Shown here: piece by piece, positions 45,994 to 54,689 of the stretch
Layout: each line of letters begins with the position of its first letter
Position numbering within the stretch: position 1 is the first letter of the stretch
From: CAZYQW01 sp964649825
GTDB taxonomy: Bacteria; Planctomycetota; B15-G4; JADJEK01
DNA length: 64,000 nucleotides
Direction of reading: 5' to 3'
NCBI GenBank assembly: GCA_964649825.1
Contig: CAZYQW010000141.1
Span: 33,603-97,602 of the forward strand
Program-made: the position numbers and the translations under genes
Notes under the pieces: model-generated
What the model was told of the DNA's origin: nothing
Databases searched by the model: none
The model's input: the letters and a program-made list of their open reading frames with translations, nothing else

Positions 45994-46907
45994 AGGTGTT
46001 CATCCAAGGGATGCGGAGGTCCGGCACCACGATCGTGTTCGACCTCCTCGACCAGGACGGCGCCTTCGACGCGTGGTACGAGCCGTTCACGGTGCTCGAG
46101 GAAGGCCCACCCCCTCTCGGGGGCGGCAGCGGCGCTCAGGACAAGGACTTCGCGACGAAGGTCCAGCGGGCCCGCGAACGGGCGTGCGCGGAGCTCGGCC
46201 TCCCTGGCCCCGACGTCTTCAACCACGGCGCCCCGCGCGATCCTGCCCTCGAGCTCGAGGCGACGCTGCCCGCGTACTGCGAGCGCTACCTGCGCTCCAT
46301 GATCGAAGGACGAGACGACGTGCTGGTGAAGTTCGTGCGGATGTACGCCAAGGTCCCCGCGCTGCGCGAGCTCGCCCCGGCATCGAAGCTGATTCACGTC
46401 GTCCGCGACCCCCGCGCGGTCTGCACGTCGCAGATCCTCGGCCGCGGGCGCCGGAACGCCGAGCGGTTCGCGGATCAGCGCTCCTTCTTCAAGAAGCGCG
46501 GCCACGGCGTCCTCTGGGGGAGCCGCGCCGTATCCCGCCTGCTCGTGGAACGACAGGGACTCGAACACCTCGCAGACGCGACCGACGTCGTCCGCGTTCT
46601 CCTCGTCTGGGGATTCACCTTCCGGCGTACGTTCGAGGACGGGAAGAGGTCTTTCGGCGACGACTACCTCCTCGTGCGGCACGAGGACCTTCTTCGCGAG
46701 CCCGTCGAGACGGCACGTCGGATCCACGCGTTCCTTGGTCGGCCGGCCAAGGACCACGCGCTCGAGTGGGTGAAAGCGAAGGTGCAGCCTCCCGCTCCGC
46801 CGCTGTTCCCGTCGAGCCGCCGCTGGGCCAAGGCGATCGAGAAGGCGGGCGTCGATCTCGACGTTATCGACGCGGGCTACGGCGAGCTCCTCGAGGCGCG
46901 CGCATGA
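45990..46907 (+). CDS. Sulfotransferase family protein
   Basis: The 305-residue protein starts with GTG overlapping the GT4 stop. The PAPS loop FIQGMRRSGTTIVFDLL is at residues 4-20, and the 3'-phosphate motif LIHVVRDPRAVCTSQI at about 136. Between them, EGRDDVLVKFVRMYAK takes the place of the usual EKTP segment, indicating a distinct subfamily. A conserved-looking YLLVRHEDLLREPVETA near the end matches the YEDL region of sulfotransferases. The next sulfotransferase starts within its stop codon. Cytoplasmic action on a glycan intermediate is expected. Confidence 0.86.
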   Translation: MKVFIQGMRRSGTTIVFDLLDQDGAFDAWYEPFTVLEEGPPPLGGGSGAQDKDFATKVQRARERACAELGLPGPDVFNHGAPRDPALELEATLPAYCERYLRSMIEGRDDVLVKFVRMYAKVPALRELAPASKLIHVVRDPRAVCTSQILGRGRRNAERFADQRSFFKKRGHGVLWGSRAVSRLLVERQGLEHLADATDVVRVLLVWGFTFRRTFEDGKRSFGDDYLLVRHEDLLREPVETARRIHAFLGRPAKDHALEWVKAKVQPPAPPLFPSSRRWAKAIEKAGVDLDVIDAGYGELLEARA

Positions 46908-48082
46908 GACACGTCTTCATTGGGTCGACCGTCCGCAGCGGAGGCTCGCTCCTCGCTCGGCTCTTCGACCATCATCCCGCGATCGGCGCGTACCCGTTCG
47001 AGCTGCACCTGCCGATGGACGAGGCGCTGCATCCGTCGCTCGCGGCGCGCGGGGAGAAGAACCACGTTCAGAACTACCCGACGCTTTCCCCCTCCATGAC
47101 GCCCGCGGAAGTGACGCGTCGGATCCTCCTGGACGACGACCCGACACGATGTCTCGTCGGGTCGCACTTCAGCGCCGGCCGCCTGCGCGCGAAGTCACGG
47201 CACCTCGAGATCGAGGCCGAGTTCGACCATGCCGCGTTCCTGGCCGACGTGCGTCGCGACGTCGCCGCGGATCGCTCCCTCGCGAACGTCTACGGGGCGA
47301 TGCACCGCGCGTTCTTTCGACGCTGGGATCGCGGCGCCCACGGCGGCTCGCTCGAGGTCGTCGCGTACCATCGCGCGAACGGCCTGCTCGCCGACGTCGC
47401 GCGCTTCCTGGCGGAGTTCGACGGCGTGTTCGTGCAGCCCGTCCGATCGATCCAGGCGTGCTTGCTCTCCGAGAAGCGAAAGATCCTGAGCCAGCTCTCG
47501 GCCGGCGGCCCTAGCTTCTCGGATCGTCGTGTGAAGAACCTGTATGGTCGTTTCGTCGAGAACACGATCGTCAACTGGCTCGTCACGTTCACGCGCTCGG
47601 TCGTGCTGAAGGAGCGCCTCGGAGATCGATGCCTCGTCTTCCGCTTCGAGGAGCTCGCGCGCTCGCCGGCGCCGCTCCTCCGCGCGATCGCCGGCGCCGC
47701 CGGAGTGCCGTGGGACGACGCGTTGCTCGTGCCGACCAACGCGGGGCGCCCCTGGGCCGGCAACTCGATGTTCGGCCGGACCGACGGCATCGACGCCGAA
47801 CACGCCGCGCCGAAGGACCTCCTGAACCGGACCGAGGAGGAGCTGCTCGAGCGCCTCGCGGCTCCGATCACGGCGTGGCTCGACGGCTCCACCGGCCTCC
47901 TCGACTACTCCGGTCTGGATCGCGCGGCGTTGTTCGACTACGAGCACCAGACGCGCTACTACGCGGACCGCGAGAAGACCGCGCTCTACTTCGCGTCGCT
48001 CTACGAACGCTGGCGCTACCGATCGCTGGCGCGGAGCGCGCGGCAATGGTTCCAGAAGCGGCCCAAGCCGTACTTCCTCTGA
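46904..48082 (+). CDS. Divergent sulfotransferase-like protein
   Basis: The 392-residue protein is the last gene of the seven-gene operon. The N-terminal loop reads FIGSTVRSGGSLLARLFD, a variant of the PAPS loop in which the usual SGTT is SGGS. A possible 3'-phosphate region is FVQPVRSIQACLLSEKRK at about 181. CLVFRFEELARSPAPLL corresponds to the YEDL segment. About 100 extra residues, including the aromatic-rich end, distinguish it from its neighbours. It could be an active sulfotransferase of another branch or a non-catalytic relative. It converges on the minus-strand GT4 gene with only eight bases between the stops. Confidence 0.72.
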   Translation: MRHVFIGSTVRSGGSLLARLFDHHPAIGAYPFELHLPMDEALHPSLAARGEKNHVQNYPTLSPSMTPAEVTRRILLDDDPTRCLVGSHFSAGRLRAKSRHLEIEAEFDHAAFLADVRRDVAADRSLANVYGAMHRAFFRRWDRGAHGGSLEVVAYHRANGLLADVARFLAEFDGVFVQPVRSIQACLLSEKRKILSQLSAGGPSFSDRRVKNLYGRFVENTIVNWLVTFTRSVVLKERLGDRCLVFRFEELARSPAPLLRAIAGAAGVPWDDALLVPTNAGRPWAGNSMFGRTDGIDAEHAAPKDLLNRTEEELLERLAAPITAWLDGSTGLLDYSGLDRAALFDYEHQTRYYADREKTALYFASLYERWRYRSLARSARQWFQKRPKPYFL

Positions 48083-48090
48083 CCGGCCGC

Positions 48091-49278
48091 TCACCGGGAC
48101 TCGAGCACGCTCCGCGCCACCAGTTCGATCCGCGCCGCCCGGCCGGCGAACGACATCTCGAGCGCGATCCGCCGGGCCTCGCGCGCGATCCGCTCGGCAA
48201 CGTCCGTGTGGTCCCGAAGACGGCGGATCGCGGCCGCCATCGCCGCGGCGTCGCCCTTCGGGTAGAGCAGCGCGGACTGGTCGTCGGTCACGAACTCGCG
48301 CAACGCGGCCGTGTCGGCCCCCACGACGGGGACGCCGCGGACCATCGCCTCGAGCATCTTCAGCGGGCAGGTGTAGCGCTCCCCCTCCTCGTACGCCGGA
48401 TCGAGCGGAACGAGCGCGACCCGGGAGCGGGCGACGACTTCGAGCGCCTCGGCCCGCGGGCGCTGGCCGAGCAGGCTGACGCGGTCGGCGACGCCGAGCT
48501 CACGCGCCTTCGTCTCGAGCTCGTCGAGGCGGCTCTCCGGGTTGCCGCCCACGATCGCCAGTCGGCAACCGTCGACGCGCGCGACCGCCTCGATGCAGAT
48601 GTCGACCCCCTTCCACGGGAAGAGCGAGCCGGCGTAGACCGCGTCGTAGAGGGACGGCTCGCGCGCGGGCTCGGCGCGCCGGACGCCGTTCGGCGCGACG
48701 GTGACGCTCCGGGCGGGATGCGGGCCGGAAATCTCCTCCGCGAGCGCGGGATGAGACGCGACCACGGCGTCGACACCGTCGAGCACCGCACTCTCCAGGC
48801 GCCCGATCCGGCGCAGGGTCCCTTCGTGAAACCCCTGGTCGGCGCGCTTCTCCGCGTACAGTTTGTGCGCCTCGTAGACGACGGGGACGCGGAGCAGACG
48901 CGATGCGAGGAGCAGGAAGCGCGCCAGGCGCGAGTCCTTCAACGTGCGGAAGTAGAGGACGGTCCGGCCGCGCCGAACGAGGTTCCTCAGGTACCACAGG
49001 AGCATCGCGCGGACGGCCCAGCTCCTCGCGCCGCTCGAGTTCTTCAGCCGGATCGCCGGCTCGCCCACGAGGAAGAGGCGATCGTGCGGCTCCACGTCGA
49101 GCGCCGCGAGACACTCCGTCGGCGCACCGTCCAGTCCGGAGGCGATCAGAAACACCTCGTGGCCGCGTTCGGCGAGGGCGCGGCACGTCTCGGCCGTCTG
49201 CACCAGGTTCGCCTCGACGCCGGGGAACTTGACCGGGTGGACGTACAGGAAGCGGAGGATCGGCGGAGGTCTCTTCAC
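48091..49278 (-). CDS. GT4 family glycosyltransferase
   Basis: The 395-residue GT-B enzyme starts with GTG overlapping the stop of the glycerophosphotransferase-like gene (GTGA). The N-terminal half has FLYVHPVKFPGVEANLVQTA and VPVVYEAHKLYAEKRADQGF. The donor half has VYAGSLFPWKGVDICIEAVA, LGQRPRAEALEVVARSRVAL and the acidic motif in CPLKMLEAMVRGVPVVGADT. It resembles the C-terminal donor domain of the GT4 at 4650-6245, which is likewise paired with a glycerophosphotransferase-like gene. That repeated pairing suggests a functional couple. Confidence 0.87.
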   Translation of the reverse strand: MKRPPPILRFLYVHPVKFPGVEANLVQTAETCRALAERGHEVFLIASGLDGAPTECLAALDVEPHDRLFLVGEPAIRLKNSSGARSWAVRAMLLWYLRNLVRRGRTVLYFRTLKDSRLARFLLLASRLLRVPVVYEAHKLYAEKRADQGFHEGTLRRIGRLESAVLDGVDAVVASHPALAEEISGPHPARSVTVAPNGVRRAEPAREPSLYDAVYAGSLFPWKGVDICIEAVARVDGCRLAIVGGNPESRLDELETKARELGVADRVSLLGQRPRAEALEVVARSRVALVPLDPAYEEGERYTCPLKMLEAMVRGVPVVGADTAALREFVTDDQSALLYPKGDAAAMAAAIRRLRDHTDVAERIAREARRIALEMSFAGRAARIELVARSVLESR

Positions 49279-50339
49279 TCGACCCCGATCTCGAGCAGGC
49301 GGCAGATCGCGTCGACGGCCCGCGAGGTCGCGGTCCCCGGCTCGAAGAAGAGGTCGCGCGCGAGGGCGGTACGGACGTCGGACAACCGCGACGGGTGCGC
49401 GAGTGCATCATCGATCGCGCTCGCGATCGCGTCCGGGCCGTCGACCACGGTCCCGGCCTTCAGCCCCCACGTCTCGAGGTCGGCCTTCGCCTTCAGCCGC
49501 GAGGGGAGGTCTTCGATCCTCATGAACAGGATCGGTCGGTCCAGGAGCGCGAACTCGTTCGCGACCGACGATGCGTCGCTGACCAGTACGTCCGCGGCGG
49601 CCATCAGCGGCGCGATGTCGGCGTCCCGCGAGAACCGGAACCGAACCGACTCGAGGGACGCGAGCAGCGCCGCCCAGTCTCGTCCCGCCTTGCGGCGATC
49701 GAGCGAGTTGTCGTGCAGCTTCACGATGACGTTCTGGCCGGATGAGGCCAGGGCGCGCAGCAACGCCTCCCCGTGGTACTCGAGCGACGACACCCTCCTC
49801 GACCAGGTCGGAGCGTAGAGGACCGTCGGACGAGCCGGGTCGAGGCCGAGCCGCTCGAGGACGTCGCGGCGCACGAATACGCCGTTCGCAAGATCGTCGA
49901 GCTTCGGCATCCCGACGATCGGAAAGCGCTCGTCGTTCGCGTCGTCGATCAGCCCCATCTCCTCGAAACGACGCCTCATGTACGGACCGGCGAGGAGGAG
50001 CAGGTCGTAGCGCAACGCGTTCTCGTGCACCCCGTGGTTGCGAAACGACACGCCGTGGAAGACGTGGACGCGGCGGCGCGCACGCGGCGCCGCGATGGTG
50101 AAGTCGGCCGAGAGGTAGAGGTCGTACGCCGTCAGACGGGCGAGCCACTTCGGCACCTGGTGCACCGCGCCGAGGCCCACGCCGGAGAAGACGGAGCCCG
50201 CGTCGCGCCGGCCGAACAGTCGCGCCGTGCCGTGGACGCGGAAACGCGGGTCCTCGAGCAACCGCAACAGGATCGGCCGCATCATCACCGCGCCGACCGG
50301 CTTCTTGGCGTAGGCAAGGACCGTGTTCAAGCGACACAC
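49275..50339 (-). CDS. CDP-glycerol glycerophosphotransferase-like protein, copy 3
   Basis: The protein has about 354 residues. Conserved features are VFHGVSFRN, GPYMRRRFEEMG, GMPKLDDL, LYAPTWSRR, VKLHDN, ADVLVSDASSVANEF and RPILFMR, the same set as in copies 1 and 2. The start is uncertain: GTG at 50339 is used here, but TTG at 50330 has GGAG eight bases upstream, and TTG at 50360 would overlap the upstream stop. It sits between a degenerate kinase-like membrane protein (upstream) and a GT4 (overlapping, downstream). As for the other copies, transfer of a polyol phosphate to a membrane-linked glycan is the family-based expectation. Confidence 0.8.
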   Translation of the reverse strand: MCRLNTVLAYAKKPVGAVMMRPILLRLLEDPRFRVHGTARLFGRRDAGSVFSGVGLGAVHQVPKWLARLTAYDLYLSADFTIAAPRARRRVHVFHGVSFRNHGVHENALRYDLLLLAGPYMRRRFEEMGLIDDANDERFPIVGMPKLDDLANGVFVRRDVLERLGLDPARPTVLYAPTWSRRVSSLEYHGEALLRALASSGQNVIVKLHDNSLDRRKAGRDWAALLASLESVRFRFSRDADIAPLMAAADVLVSDASSVANEFALLDRPILFMRIEDLPSRLKAKADLETWGLKAGTVVDGPDAIASAIDDALAHPSRLSDVRTALARDLFFEPGTATSRAVDAICRLLEIGVE

Positions 50340-50356
50340 TCCGCGACCGCAAACGT

Positions 50357-51796
50357 TCAACCGCGCGAGGTCGAGCGCTCGCGGTCGCGCCGCCGCTTCT
50401 TGCGTCGCTTCGACCCGACGATCGGCAGATCGATGCGAACCTGGAGCCCGTCGTGGTCGCGCAGCCGCGCCTCGACCCAACCGCCACGGTGCTCGGCGAT
50501 CCGCTTCGCCACGGCCAGCGCAATCCCGAGCGACGGTCGCGCCGCCGGCGAATAGGTCGGATCGAACCAATCGTCCTGCGACGGAGGAGCGGGCAACGAG
50601 TCGCGCACGAGGACCGCGACGCTCTCCTCGTGGGTCTCCACGCGAACCTGGACCCGCGTCGCGCCGCGACCCGCCGCGGCGAGCTGGATCGCGCCCAGGA
50701 GCCGAACGAGAATCACCCGGACCTCGTCGTGGTTCGCCGCCACGTTGGGCGCGTTCTCGGCCCCCTCCAGCGTGAGGCGAACGCCGGCTCGGTCGAGGTC
50801 GATCGCGATCGCGTCGACCTCCTCCTTCAACACGGCGAACACGGCGCATTTCCCGGCCGGCCGCGGATCGATCCCTCCCAACGACGCCAGGGAGAGGCGG
50901 ACGTCGTCCAACCGATCCGCCGCGCGCAGCAATCGGTTCAATTCGAGGCGAAGCTCCTTGATCGCGCGAGCGTCCTCCAACCGGTCGCGGACCCGCTCGG
51001 CGCGGGCCCGAATCACCGCGGCGGATTCATCGAGGTCGCCGGCGAGAGCGCGCGCGATCGCCGCGACCGCGCCAGAATTCAAGTCGAACGAGATGACGCG
51101 CGCGGCGCCGCGGCCGTCGTCCGGGCGGCGCGCGCTCCGTTCGCTCTCCAGCGTCGAGAGGCGCGACTCGAGGAATCGACCACGACGCCGGTACCAAAGC
51201 ACGCTCGCCGTGACGATGCCGAGCAGAACGGAGGTCGCCCACGCCGTCACCCATGCGCCGGGGCCGTCGACGACCGCCTGGATCTCGGCGAGGGAGCCCT
51301 TGGCGGTCGCGACTTCGTCGCGTGCCGCGTAGAGAAGGACGACGGCGGCGAACGCCGCTACCCCGCACGTGGCTCGCTCCGACAGCGCCATCGCCGCGCC
51401 GAGCACGGGAAGGACGAGGAACAGGGTGAGCGGACTGACGACTCCGCCGGTCAGGGCCAGCAGGCCGACCAGGGCCGCGCAGTCGAACCACAGCGAGCCG
51501 ACCAGCATGGGCGACGCGGCTGCGTCGATGACGTCGGATTCGCGCCTCGACAGGACGAAGAGCGCGAGGTTCACCGCGGCGACGACGAGGATGAGCACGA
51601 AGACGGCAGTCGGCGAATCGATCCGATCCTCCACTGCGGCCCAGAGCAGGAACCCGATCACGGGTACGAGGCCGGCGAACCGGATCGCGATGAACCGTCG
51701 CAGCCACGGACGCGCGTCGGTGCGCCACGGTGCCAGCTCCCACGCCGCGCGCGGCGCCGTCGTTTCGTTCGACGATGCGTCGATCCCAACCGTCAC
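50357..51796 (-). CDS. Six-helix membrane protein with degenerate histidine-kinase-like domain
   Basis: The protein has 479 residues from GTG at 51796, which has GGGAG six bases upstream. Five or six hydrophobic helices occupy about 30-215, resembling RegB/PrrB-type sensor membranes. A coiled-coil-like segment (about 220-345) occupies the DHp position but contains no phospho-accepting His-Glu/Asp motif. The C-terminal region has a GHKL-ATPase-like ending (PSLGIALAVAKRIAEHRGG). The N-box Asn and the DxGxG loop are lacking; the equivalent reads VRDSLPAPPS. It is therefore unlikely to phosphorylate itself. It could be a pseudokinase sensor. It precedes the glycerophosphotransferase-like gene by 17 bases. 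Confidence 0.68.
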   Translation of the reverse strand: MTVGIDASSNETTAPRAAWELAPWRTDARPWLRRFIAIRFAGLVPVIGFLLWAAVEDRIDSPTAVFVLILVVAAVNLALFVLSRRESDVIDAAASPMLVGSLWFDCAALVGLLALTGGVVSPLTLFLVLPVLGAAMALSERATCGVAAFAAVVLLYAARDEVATAKGSLAEIQAVVDGPGAWVTAWATSVLLGIVTASVLWYRRRGRFLESRLSTLESERSARRPDDGRGAARVISFDLNSGAVAAIARALAGDLDESAAVIRARAERVRDRLEDARAIKELRLELNRLLRAADRLDDVRLSLASLGGIDPRPAGKCAVFAVLKEEVDAIAIDLDRAGVRLTLEGAENAPNVAANHDEVRVILVRLLGAIQLAAAGRGATRVQVRVETHEESVAVLVRDSLPAPPSQDDWFDPTYSPAARPSLGIALAVAKRIAEHRGGWVEARLRDHDGLQVRIDLPIVGSKRRKKRRRDRERSTSRG

Positions 51797-51872
51797 GTGT
51801 CGCTCCCGGGAATTCGGAGTCGATTGTGCGGTTCCGGGCCGGCCGTCGAAAGAGGATTCCGAGCGGCGTCGA

Positions 51873-53318
51873 TCACCGTCCGAGGGACGCGGCGACGACC
51901 GAGAGGCCGAGGTCGACGTGAAGACTCGACAACGTCGTCGGCTCGATCGCCAAGAGACCGCCCGCCGCACTGCGATCGGCGACGAGGTACCAGTCGAGCC
52001 CCTCCGCCTCGCCCGGGATCCTGAGCGCCGCGACGTTCCGGTCCAGCGGGCGCGAGAGCCCGCTCTGGAATCGGTCGAGGTCGAGCGAAAGGACGGAGGA
52101 GCCGATCTCGACGTCCTCGTAGAGGAGTGCCGCGTTCGAGCGGTTGGTCCCATGGGGCAGCAGCATCGCGACCGCGCCGGGCGGGACCGAGAGGGTTCGC
52201 GATGGAATCAGCGTACGCGGATCGACGGAGCTGAACGTTCCGGCTCTGCGATCGTGCACGAGGACCTCGATCGGCACGTCGGTGTCGAACACTCCGACCG
52301 CGGCGCCTCGCCGCCCGACCCCGCGATAACGTCCTTCGTTCAGGTTGGCCACGTCGATGCCGGTCACGTAGTGAGGATGGTCCTCACGGCCGGTCAGCGC
52401 CAGCAGCACGCCGTCGACGATCCGCAGATCGCGGATCTCGTCGCGTTGCTCGTCCTGTCCCGGGCCGCGCACGGTGACGAGGATGCCGGCTCGCCGCGTC
52501 AGGAGGTGAACCTCATGGAGCAGCAGTCCGTGGACCGACACGAACGCCCGAAAGCCGTTCTCGGTCACGACGATGCGGCCCGCGTTCGGACCGATCGGCT
52601 CGATCGGGATCTCGATCGGGAGAGCGGCGTCATCTTCGGTGTCGATGACGTACAGCACGGAATCGCCGCCGCCCGCGCTCGTCACGAGGACCGATCGCCC
52701 GTCTGGCGTCGGCACGATGTCGCGCAACCCGGGTCGCAGGAAGACGCTCCGCGTCCGCTCGGCTTCATCGTCGGGGACGACGAGGAGCACTCCTTCATCG
52801 GCGTCCGCGATCACATAGGTACGCGTCCCACGCCCGTCACGAGCCGCGCCTCCCGGCGTGCCGGTCCCGAGCGGCCGCGTGCTCGCCACGTGGAACGGCT
52901 GCCGGTCGCCGCGGAACTCGACGCGCGACAGGAACGCGGTACCGCCGGAGACTCCGGTGACGAGGAGCTGCGGATACTGGAAGTGGACCGGAACGTGTTC
53001 GGTGTGCTCGCCCACCCGCACCGTCATCAACCAGGTCTCTCCGGCGAGCCGATTCGGAACCGTGAGTGGGAACCGGGCGCAACCCGAGGCGTCGGCGTCG
53101 GCCGCGCCGATCAGGGGGGCTTCCAGGGGGGCTTCGATCAGGCCGTTCCGCTGGATCTGAACCACGACGGTGGCGCCGGGATCCGCGCGATCCACGACGA
53201 CGAGCATGTCGCGACCGACGATCGGGCTCGAGAAGTGGACACGCGGTTGCCCCCACGCGGCCGCGGTCGATACGACCAAGACCACGAGCGTCGCGAAGAT
53301 TCGTTCGACACTCTTCAT
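51873..53318 (-). CDS. Secreted propeller-like protein, function unknown
   Basis: The protein has 481 residues from the ATG at 53318. A clean signal peptide (core IFATLVVLVVSTAAA) ends near AWG-QP. The mature chain starts with an Ig-like segment of about 90 residues (VHFSSPIVGRDMLVVVDRAD), followed by repeated strand clusters such as GTRTYVIADADEGVLLVVPD and LVTSAGGGDSVLYVIDTEDD. These look like a six- or seven-bladed YVTN/WD-type propeller. No enzyme motif is seen. It lies 76 bases upstream of the kinase-like gene on the same strand. A binding or structural role at the cell surface is plausible. Confidence 0.65.
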   Translation of the reverse strand: MKSVERIFATLVVLVVSTAAAWGQPRVHFSSPIVGRDMLVVVDRADPGATVVVQIQRNGLIEAPLEAPLIGAADADASGCARFPLTVPNRLAGETWLMTVRVGEHTEHVPVHFQYPQLLVTGVSGGTAFLSRVEFRGDRQPFHVASTRPLGTGTPGGAARDGRGTRTYVIADADEGVLLVVPDDEAERTRSVFLRPGLRDIVPTPDGRSVLVTSAGGGDSVLYVIDTEDDAALPIEIPIEPIGPNAGRIVVTENGFRAFVSVHGLLLHEVHLLTRRAGILVTVRGPGQDEQRDEIRDLRIVDGVLLALTGREDHPHYVTGIDVANLNEGRYRGVGRRGAAVGVFDTDVPIEVLVHDRRAGTFSSVDPRTLIPSRTLSVPPGAVAMLLPHGTNRSNAALLYEDVEIGSSVLSLDLDRFQSGLSRPLDRNVAALRIPGEAEGLDWYLVADRSAAGGLLAIEPTTLSSLHVDLGLSVVAASLGR

Positions 53319-53460
53319 CGCCGCGTTCTTGCTCCGCACCCGACTCCCCGTCCAAACCTCCGGTCCAAGGGTGGAGGAAGGCTTTCGACCAGTATTAAAG
53401 ACGGCTTGAGGCGCTCCGTCGTGGCAGGAAAAACAAAGAGATTCGGGGAGAGGGCTCGCC

Positions 53461-54660
53461 TCAGCCGTGGTCGGAGAGCGCGGCCCGCCAGAGGACCCCC
53501 TCCGCCACCCAGAAGACCGAATCGGCGGCCGCCCGGTAGACCGGACCGATCGCGGCATCGCTCGCGCGAGCCCGGCGCTCGTCGAGCCGGTGCGAGCGTC
53601 CCCCGGCGCCGAGCGAGACCACGATGAGCTCCTCGGTGTCGGAGCTGGTCAACGAGCGGTCGCCGGGTCGCTGCCGGTAGATCACAAACTCTGAATTCGT
53701 GGTTACTTGCAATCCGTAGTGATGAGCGCTTCCCGAGCTGAACCGCTCGCGGCGCCGCGTCTCGATCGGCCACAGCCGATCGATTCCCACTTCGCCGTCC
53801 CGCCCGAGCCGCTCGATCAAGCGAAACGGCGTCCCCCGGCGCCACGACACCTCGGCTGCGTCGGCGGTGGACGCCAGGCCCCCTTCACCGATCCAGACCG
53901 GCTCCCGTCCATCGAGAGGCAGGGCGCAAATGCCGGCCCCCTCGCGTTCATAGAGGAGCGCATCCTCGTCCGCGAGCCAGACGGGGCGCCCCGCCGCGAC
54001 GTCGTCGACCACCGTCGGCTCGCCGCTCAGGTCCCACTGCCAGAGCCGCCCTGAACCTCCCTCGACACCGGCTCCGCCGGTGCCAACCGCGACCAGGCCG
54101 CCGTGCGAGCTGACCCAGTCGTAAGGCGGGACGGCGCCCGGAACGGCAACCCGCTCGATCGTTGGCGTCCGCTCCGTCAGCCCCCGCAGAATCCAGAGCT
54201 CTCGACCGCCGGACGCGTCGCCGGCCACGAGCACCAGTGGAGCGCCGGCCTCGACGGCTCCGGACCGCTTCCCTCCCTCGACGGCCGGGTGCAGCGTCCA
54301 GTCCGCCACGGTCGGAGTCGCGATCGCGCGAGCTCCTACGTCGGAGTCCCACGTCCAGAGCCAGAGCCGCGGATCCGCCGCCACCGTCGGATCGACGAGG
54401 ACGGCGGATCCGCTCGCCGTGAAGACCACCTCGCGGGGCCCCTCGGTCGGCGGCGACGGGGCCGTTTCCGTCCCGAGTTCGAGGAACCGGACTCGACCGT
54501 GACGATCGCCGAGCGCGACCCACCGCGCCGACGGATCGAGCACGAACCAGTCGGCCGTCGCCACGCGCGACGCGCGCGGCCCTCCGCCGACTCGGATCCA
54601 ACGCAGCCCGATCAGCGCCACCGTCGCCACGCCGGCCAACACGATCAGCAACCGCGACAT
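53461..54660 (-). CDS. Membrane-anchored propeller-like protein, function unknown
   Basis: The protein has 399 residues from the ATG at 54660. An in-frame GTG at 54693 overlaps the stop of the upstream gene as GTGA and is an alternative giving 11 more residues. One N-terminal hydrophobic helix (SRLLIVLAGVATVALIGLRW) anchors the protein. The rest consists of short strand repeats rich in Trp and Gly-Asp turns, for example SARWVALGDRHGRVRFLELG, GRLWQWDLSGEPTVVDDVA and SEFVIYRQRPGDRSL, consistent with a WD40-like propeller facing the periplasm. No catalytic motif is visible. It follows the FG-GAP gene and may share its transcript. Confidence 0.62.
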   Translation of the reverse strand: MSRLLIVLAGVATVALIGLRWIRVGGGPRASRVATADWFVLDPSARWVALGDRHGRVRFLELGTETAPSPPTEGPREVVFTASGSAVLVDPTVAADPRLWLWTWDSDVGARAIATPTVADWTLHPAVEGGKRSGAVEAGAPLVLVAGDASGGRELWILRGLTERTPTIERVAVPGAVPPYDWVSSHGGLVAVGTGGAGVEGGSGRLWQWDLSGEPTVVDDVAAGRPVWLADEDALLYEREGAGICALPLDGREPVWIGEGGLASTADAAEVSWRRGTPFRLIERLGRDGEVGIDRLWPIETRRRERFSSGSAHHYGLQVTTNSEFVIYRQRPGDRSLTSSDTEELIVVSLGAGGRSHRLDERRARASDAAIGPVYRAAADSVFWVAEGVLWRAALSDHG

Positions 54661-54689
54661 CGTCCGCCCCGTCGTCCGCTCGCGAACAA

